From positions 1 to 55,236 of the forward strand of contig JAEZHF010000025.1 of assembly GCA_023416745.1 (NCBI GenBank): a stretch of 55,236 nucleotides of DNA, given 5' to 3'. The position numbers were made by a program, and so were the translations under genes. Origin of the DNA: Bacillota bacterium (GTDB lineage: Bacteria > Bacillota > Clostridia > Christensenellales > SZUA-584). Of the stretch, positions 50,821 through 55,236 are shown piece by piece (position 1 is the first letter of the stretch; each line of letters opens with the position of its first letter). The notes below the pieces were generated by a model. It was not told where the DNA came from, ran no database searches, and was given only the letters and a program-made list of their open reading frames with translations.

Positions 50821-51903
50821 ATGAATGATACGGGGGTATTTTGTTCGAACACCTTTTCCGTTGCGGTTTTGAACGAAATGCCGGACATGGTGCGCGTGAT
50901 TGACCCCGACGGGAAGATTCTGTTTGCCAATAACGCTCTCCTGACACGATTTGGCGAGCAGGAGGACAACTGCGACAGACTGCCGGGGGGTGCCAGGAAA
51001 TGCGCAGACTGCATCGTGCGCCGGTGCATCACAGACAAGCGCCGCTACAGCACGATGATGCGCGGGCGTAGCCGCGTGTATGCGGTTTCAGCCGGTCCGG
51101 TTGAATTTGACGGCTGTGTTTATGCGCTGGAAGTTTTCACGGATATCACCAAGGAGCAAAACTTAAAAGACAAACTGATGGTCAGCAATTCGCGCATGAT
51201 GAAGGACCTTGAAGTCGCACGAAGCCTGCAACTGTCCATACTGCGGCATATGTTGCCGGACATTTCGGGCTATCGTTTTGCCGCGGAATTTTTGCCGTGT
51301 GAAGCGCTGGGGGGAGATATGTATGACTGCTTCCAAACGCGCGACGGGCGGCTTTTCATGTACATCGCGGATGTATCCGGTCACGGTGTTATGCCTGCGA
51401 TGCTGACTGTTTACCTGCGGCAGGAGCTGTTCGCACAATGCAAGGTGCCCGGCGTTGAGCCTGCTCGCGTACTGCAGAACGTGCAGGATTCATTTGAGGA
51501 ACTGCACACTGAAGAGAGCATCTACATTACCGTATTTCTCGTGGCGCTGAACCCCAAAACGGGTGAATATATTTGCGCCAACGCGGGGCACAGCGTTCCG
51601 CCGCTGATCGCCGGACGGGACGGATTACGTGAGGTGCTGCTGCCCGGCACGCCAATTTGCCGTTGGGTAGACAGCGCGATGCATGAGCAAATGGAAGGTG
51701 TGCTGGAAAAGGGTGAAAAGCTGTTTTTGTATACCGATGGTTTGGACGGCATCCACACCGAGCAGGCCTCCAGCGAGGATTTGAGCGCGATTCTGATGAG
51801 CGGTTTGAGCGGCCGGGATTTATTGGGTGAGATCAAAAAGAAGTTTACTCAGACACGTGCGGATGATGTGACGATGCTGCTGTGCGAGCGGGATCAATTA
51901 TGA
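50821..51903 (+). CDS. PAS domain-containing PP2C (SpoIIE/RsbU-type) serine phosphatase
   Basis: ATG 50821 with AGGGG upstream gives 360 residues; an ATG at 50803 is the alternative. Residues about 15-125 form a PAS domain (MVRVIDPDGKILFANNALL) with four Cys in CDRLPGGARKCADCIVRRC, a pattern found in redox- or metal-linked PAS domains. After a short coiled coil (about 128-150) comes the PP2C-like phosphatase, with acidic metal sites in GGDMYDCF and YIADVSGHGV and LYTDGLDG near the end. Such phosphatases dephosphorylate anti-sigma antagonists. No anti-sigma partner is adjacent. It overlaps the convergent XRE gene by 6 nt. Confidence 0.88.
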   Translation: MNDTGVFCSNTFSVAVLNEMPDMVRVIDPDGKILFANNALLTRFGEQEDNCDRLPGGARKCADCIVRRCITDKRRYSTMMRGRSRVYAVSAGPVEFDGCVYALEVFTDITKEQNLKDKLMVSNSRMMKDLEVARSLQLSILRHMLPDISGYRFAAEFLPCEALGGDMYDCFQTRDGRLFMYIADVSGHGVMPAMLTVYLRQELFAQCKVPGVEPARVLQNVQDSFEELHTEESIYITVFLVALNPKTGEYICANAGHSVPPLIAGRDGLREVLLPGTPICRWVDSAMHEQMEGVLEKGEKLFLYTDGLDGIHTEQASSEDLSAILMSGLSGRDLLGEIKKKFTQTRADDVTMLLCERDQL

Positions 51904-52476
51904 TTTTGTCTTGATCTGCGACCAGAGTATGATCAGCACCTGTATCGGTATGCCAATTACGAAAATCAGGAACAGGTTGTAGGGCAGCATCATCAGATAG
52001 GCGAACGCCAGTGACGACCAGACCAGTACCGAAATAATGACGAAGTTCAGCACCTTTTTGCCCCAAATCGAGTTGAACACCAGTAATACGACCATCGACA
52101 CGGGTACGGCGCCCACGAACACCAGCCAGACGTTGCTGGCTCCGTAGAATTTCAGATATACAAAAAGCACCGTTGAGATGAACCACACAGCCGCCGCCGC
52201 CAGAAGCGATATAATCAGACGGTTGTTTTTTGTGCGCCGGGGCACCTCTGCTTTGCCCTTCGGGTGATCGGCCTCGGTCAGATAGTTCAGCGTGACGCCG
52301 AATGTGTCGGCCAGCGTCTTGAGTGTCAGCACATCGGGTATCGATTCGCCGCGTTCCCATTTGGAGATGGCTTTGTCGGTGTAGCCCATCTTGTCGGCAA
52401 GCTCTGCCTGCGTCAGGTTCATCTGCTTGCGCAGTTCTGTGATATTGCCCGCGATGATCTGCTTCAAGTCCTCCAT
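51898..52476 (-). CDS. XRE-family regulator with membrane domain
   Basis: A 192-residue protein with AGAGG 5 nt before ATG 52476. The N-terminal Xre-type helix-turn-helix (about 8-65: LRKQMNLTQAELADKMGYTDKAISKWERGE) is followed by a basic linker and about four hydrophobic helices (about 87-185), so the regulator is membrane-anchored. Such proteins are common in Firmicutes and usually control a neighbouring envelope or resistance function. It is divergent from the glycosyltransferase/acyltransferase pair, with a phased repeat array between them that may be its operator (inference). Confidence 0.85.
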   Translation of the reverse strand: MEDLKQIIAGNITELRKQMNLTQAELADKMGYTDKAISKWERGESIPDVLTLKTLADTFGVTLNYLTEADHPKGKAEVPRRTKNNRLIISLLAAAAVWFISTVLFVYLKFYGASNVWLVFVGAVPVSMVVLLVFNSIWGKKVLNFVIISVLVWSSLAFAYLMMLPYNLFLIFVIGIPIQVLIILWSQIKTKS

Positions 52477-52557
52477 TGACCTCTTGACCTCCTCTTATAA
52501 CCGGCTAAAGTGATTATACACAATAAAAGACGCTTATTCAATCGCGGCAGACTGTCG

Positions 52558-52606
52558 GTAGACCCGCTCTACCCACAGTAGAGTAAGCGTTATTTTCTCT
52601 ACTGTG
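52558..52606. promoter_or_regulatory. Phased inverted-repeat array, candidate operator
   Basis: Half-sites gtaga (52558), tctac (52568), gtaga (52578) and tctac (52598) alternate in orientation and start 10, 10 and 20 bp apart. They form two inverted repeats, ggtaga-5-tctacc (52557-52573) and cacagtagag-13-ctctactgtg (52574-52606), the second a perfect 10-bp palindrome arm. The array sits 81 bp from the XRE start and 88 bp from the glycosyltransferase start. Confidence 0.6.
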
Positions 52607-52693
52607 CGTAAATCGTTGCGTCGGGTGACATCGGACGGCCTTTGGGTATATCATGAAGACATTCATTACATGCCATTATACCAAGGAGACGAC

Positions 52694-53914
52694 ATGATCA
52701 TAACTATTGTGAGCGATGTCCTGGGCGAAGAAAACAATGGCACCACGATTGCCGCGATGAACCTGATCCGAAGCATGCACAGCCGCGGTCATGAGGTGCG
52801 CGTGGTGTGCGCGGACGAAGACAAGCGCGGTCTGCCGGGCTACTACATCGTGCCTACAATGAGCTTTGGGCCTATTAACAGATATGTGAAAAAAAACGGC
52901 GTCTCACTCGCCAAGGCAGACAGGCGCGTGCTGGAGGAAGCGATCCGCGGCGCGGATGTGGTGCACGCCATGCTGCCATATTCGCTGGGGGCAGGTGCGG
53001 CAAAGGCCGCAAAAAGGCTGGGCGTGCCGCTGACCGGCGGCTGCCACGCGCTGGCGGAGAACCTGACAAGTCATCTGTTCCTGATGCGATGCGGACTGGC
53101 GAACCTCATCACATACAAGGCGTTTTACCGCCGTCTGTACAGGCACTGTTTCTGCGTGCACTATCCCAGCCAGATGTTGTGTGACCTTTTTGAAGGGGCG
53201 ACGCGTCCCACACCTCACCGTGTGATCTCCAACGGTATATGCAGGTCGTTCAAGCCCGCGCCCGCGCAGAAGCCGGAACCGCTGCACGACAGGTTTGTGA
53301 TACTGTTCACCGGGCGTTACAGCAAGGAGAAGGCGCATAAGGTGCTGATCGATGGTGTCAGCCGCACGAAGTACAGGGACAGCATCCAGCTGATATTCGC
53401 TGGGGCAGGGCCGCTGGAGGGCAAGCTTCGCGCCCACGCCGCCAGAAAGCTGCGTGTGCCGCCCATGTTCGGATTCTTTCCGCGGCGGGAGTTGCAGCAC
53501 ATCATCGGCTATTCGGACCTGTACGTGCACCCGGCACACTATGAGGCGGAAGGCATCGCGTGCCTGGAGGCAATGGCGTGCGGCAAAGTGATACTGTCGT
53601 CCGACTCACCGAAGAGCGCGACGCGCGGATTCGCGCTGTCTGCGCGCAGCCTGTTCCGCTATGACGATCCAGAAAGCCTTGCCCGGGCAATAGACTACTG
53701 GATCGAGCACCCGGCGGAGAGGAACAAATGGGCATTCGCCTACGCGCATTACGCAAGCCGGTTTGACTTTGAAGACTGCATGAATGAAATGGAGGATATG
53801 TTTTATGGCGCAGCCGGAAAAAAGAGTGATCTACTATTCGAGGACGACGGACGACTTTGCGGGAACGAATATCAGGACGAGGAAGGTGGATGCTGCGTTT
53901 CCGTTCGTCCGTAA
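52694..53914 (+). CDS. Glycosyltransferase family 4 protein (glycolipid type)
   Basis: ATG 52694 follows AAGGAGA; the 30-codon open extension upstream is rejected. The 406-residue GT-B enzyme has N-terminal SDVLGEENNGTTIAAMNLI, acceptor-side GGCHALAENLTSH, and the donor site FTGRYSKEKAHKVLI then HYEAEGIACLEAMACGKV with the EX7E-type pair. It resembles diacylglycerol or phosphatidyl-myo-inositol glycosyltransferases. The last 37 residues are Cys/Glu/Asp-rich and overlap the acyltransferase start by 110 nt, so the natural C-terminus may have been extended. With the acyltransferase it probably makes a glycolipid (inference). Confidence 0.88.
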   Translation: MIITIVSDVLGEENNGTTIAAMNLIRSMHSRGHEVRVVCADEDKRGLPGYYIVPTMSFGPINRYVKKNGVSLAKADRRVLEEAIRGADVVHAMLPYSLGAGAAKAAKRLGVPLTGGCHALAENLTSHLFLMRCGLANLITYKAFYRRLYRHCFCVHYPSQMLCDLFEGATRPTPHRVISNGICRSFKPAPAQKPEPLHDRFVILFTGRYSKEKAHKVLIDGVSRTKYRDSIQLIFAGAGPLEGKLRAHAARKLRVPPMFGFFPRRELQHIIGYSDLYVHPAHYEAEGIACLEAMACGKVILSSDSPKSATRGFALSARSLFRYDDPESLARAIDYWIEHPAERNKWAFAYAHYASRFDFEDCMNEMEDMFYGAAGKKSDLLFEDDGRLCGNEYQDEEGGCCVSVRP

Positions 53915-54683
53915 AGGCTTGCTATGGAAAGTGGCAGCCTTTTTGCTCTATTATCTGATCGCGCTGCCGCTGGTGTTCATAATCATAAAGGTGGTCAACC
54001 GGACGAAGATCGTTAACAGAAAGAGCTTAAAACACATCAAAGGCGGATTCTTTCTGTATGGCAACCATACGCACTGGAGCGACGGTTTTCTGCCGCACGT
54101 AATGGCCTCCCCCCGGCGCACGTATGTGATCGCCGGGCCCGATGTCGTCTCCATCAGGGGACTCCGGAATATCGTAACGATGCTGGGCGCGATACCCGTG
54201 CCCACGCAGCCGAGAGCGCTCACGCCGTTTGCCGACGCGGTGCAGCAAAGGCACAATGAAGGCGCGTGCGTCGCCATATTTCCGGAAGCACACATCTGGC
54301 CGTATTACACCGGCATCCGCCCGTTTCCGCCCACATCGTTTTTATATCCCGCGGAGCTGGGCGCGCCCGTGGTGGCGATGGTAACTAGGTACCGCGAGCG
54401 CAAGGGACGGGGAAACAAGATAAAAACACCAGCGCGCACCGTTATATTAAGCGACCCCATAAATCCGAAGCTTGGGTTGACCGTCCGCCAGTCTCAGCTG
54501 GACCTGCACCGCCGCGTGGCCGAGTTCATGTACGAATGCGCCGGGCTGCCGGGCAACTTCGAATATGTGGAATACAGACAGCGCGAAGCGGGGCTGCTGC
54601 CGCCGCAGACCGCCAAGCGGCAGGGCTGCGGCCCGATCGCAAAGGTACCGACCGGTACGGCGCTGTTTGACAGCGGCATGTGA
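53805..54683 (+). CDS. 1-acyl-glycerol-3-phosphate acyltransferase-like protein (PlsC family)
   Basis: ATG 53805 has GGAGG 9 nt upstream and lies inside the glycosyltransferase gene; an ATG 21 nt earlier is possible. The 292-residue protein has one membrane segment (about 42-66), acyltransferase motif I NHTHWSDGF (HX4D, about 85-93), motif III FPEAHIWPY with the catalytic Glu environment, and motif IV-like AVPV/AVVAM patches. Members acylate lysophospholipids or sugars on lipids. The tight pairing with a family 4 glycosyltransferase suggests acylation of a membrane glycolipid. Confidence 0.88.
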   Translation: MAQPEKRVIYYSRTTDDFAGTNIRTRKVDAAFPFVRKGLLWKVAAFLLYYLIALPLVFIIIKVVNRTKIVNRKSLKHIKGGFFLYGNHTHWSDGFLPHVMASPRRTYVIAGPDVVSIRGLRNIVTMLGAIPVPTQPRALTPFADAVQQRHNEGACVAIFPEAHIWPYYTGIRPFPPTSFLYPAELGAPVVAMVTRYRERKGRGNKIKTPARTVILSDPINPKLGLTVRQSQLDLHRRVAEFMYECAGLPGNFEYVEYRQREAGLLPPQTAKRQGCGPIAKVPTGTALFDSGM

Positions 54684-54724
54684 CAGATACCGACAGTTAG
54701 CTCAATCCTATAAGAAGACATAAT

Positions 54725-54750
54725 AAAAAAACGCCGTTAAGGCGTTTTTT
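54725..54750. terminator. Bidirectional terminator between acyltransferase and rpsI
   Basis: aaaaaacgcc with ggcgtttttt forms a 10-bp stem around gttaa, with A and T runs on the flanks; it can serve both convergent units. Confidence 0.85.
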
Positions 54751-54772
54751 GTATGTTGGGGATGCGTGCGTA

Positions 54773-55165
54773 TTATCTCTTGGAGAACTGGGGAGCACGG
54801 CGGGCCGCTTTGAGGCCGTATTTCTTTCTTTCCTTCATGCGCGAGTCTCTGGTGAGGAATCCCGCCTTTTTAAGTATGCCCCGCATCTCCGGCTCGGACT
54901 TGACCAGAGCGCGGGAAATGCCGTGGCGGATAGCGCCGGCCTGACCCGTGTGGCCGCCGCCTTTGACATTGACGTTGACGTCGTATTTCGCGAGGGACTC
55001 GGTGAGCACCAGCGGCGACTTCACCAGCTTCCGCAGCGTTTCATATCCGAAATAATCGTCGATGGATTTTTTATTGACGAGAAGCTTGCCGTTGCCGGGC
55101 GCCAGTATAACGCGCGCTACGGAGCTTTTACGTCTGCCTGTTCCTAAAAACTGTAACTTAGCCAC
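54773..55165 (-). CDS. rpsI: 30S ribosomal protein S9
   Basis: A 130-residue S9 with GTG start 55165 (AGGAGG 9 nt upstream). Signatures: GTGRRKSSVARV at the N-terminus, GGGHTGQAGAIRHGISRAL (about 69-87), and the invariant basic C-terminus KYGLKAARRAPQFSKR that reaches the P-site tRNA. Directly downstream of rplM in the classic L13-S9 operon. Confidence 0.98.
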   Translation of the reverse strand: MAKLQFLGTGRRKSSVARVILAPGNGKLLVNKKSIDDYFGYETLRKLVKSPLVLTESLAKYDVNVNVKGGGHTGQAGAIRHGISRALVKSEPEMRGILKKAGFLTRDSRMKERKKYGLKAARRAPQFSKR

Positions 55166-55181
55166 AATTCATATCCTCCTG

Positions 55182-55236
55182 TCAGCCTTCCAGCTGCAAA
55201 AGCTCGGGCTTCTGCGCTGCGTGGTTGTGCTCGGAT
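55182..55236 (-). CDS. rplM: 50S ribosomal protein L13 (3' end only)
   Basis: The last 17 codons before a TGA at 55182-55184 read SEHNHAAQKPELLQLEG, the usual L13 C-terminus (family ends like EHPHAAQKPEVLEL). The gene continues beyond the window. It ends 16 nt before the rpsI start, with the rpsI ribosome site in between, as in the standard rplM-rpsI operon. Confidence 0.85.
   Translation of the reverse strand, partial: SEHNHAAQKPELLQLEG

Overview
The window is a gene-dense chromosomal segment from an anaerobic, Gram-positive, spore-forming and probably motile Clostridia-type Firmicute, with moderately GC-rich coding sequence. The evidence is: oxygen-sensitive class III ribonucleotide reductase (nrdD/nrdG); spore maturation genes spmA/spmB; an abrB-like gene between rsmI and metG as in Bacillus; a glycine T-box leader; the redox sensor rex; VanW proteins; a Spo0E-like protein next to a perfect Spo0A box; and two flagellar-sigma (SigD) type promoters. 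No rRNA, tRNA, phage, insertion sequence or CRISPR array was recognised.

Layout. 1-3.9 kb: a partial SleB-type cell wall hydrolase, then a small ferredoxin and a four-domain CoA-disulfide-reductase/rhodanese/TusA/DsrE fusion (sulfur trafficking). 4-10 kb, mostly minus strand: a small membrane protein, a zinc-ribbon protein, two VanW paralogues, yjbQ and rex. 10.1-18.7 kb, plus strand: Lrp regulator and aminotransferase, a Ca-binding-like protein behind a SigD promoter, radA, a frameshifted DUF6512-like gene, and a MacA/ABC/FtsX efflux operon. 18.8-21.3 kb, minus strand: a polar amino acid ABC importer. 21.4-30.5 kb: trmN6-rsmI, abrB (minus), spmAB, a UroD-thioredoxin fusion with a CobW GTPase, then metG-tatD-radical SAM. 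30.5-31.1 kb: an AT-rich minus-strand gene interrupted by an in-frame stop. 31.2-40 kb: nrdD-nrdG, a small lipoprotein, ribokinase, an RNA methyltransferase, an RluA enzyme, a HAD phosphatase and an ABC-F protein. 40-44 kb, minus strand: FapA-type DUF342 protein (SigD promoter), ndk, glyS with T-box. 44.3-46.3 kb: a structured attenuator leader, amt and a PII gene. 46.4-50 kb: a divergent RluA paralogue, an NfeD-like/flotillin pair and an L,D-transpeptidase. 50.1-52.5 kb: a sporulation-flavoured cluster (WYL-like, Spo0E-like, PAS-PP2C phosphatase, XRE membrane regulator). 52.5-54.7 kb: a glycosyltransferase/acyltransferase pair behind helically phased inverted repeats. 54.7-55.2 kb: rpsI and the end of rplM.

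Most of this is housekeeping sequence. The parts most likely to be under-described are regulatory or decayed: the amt leader with mutually exclusive helices, the two SigD promoters tying a Ca-binding-like protein and a DUF342 protein to motility, the phased half-site array before the lipid-glycosylation pair, the Spo0A box at the Spo0E-like cluster, the UroD-thioredoxin/CobW pair that lacks a canonical zinc ligand, and two interrupted genes. All calls come from reading sequence and remembered family features; no database search was run.
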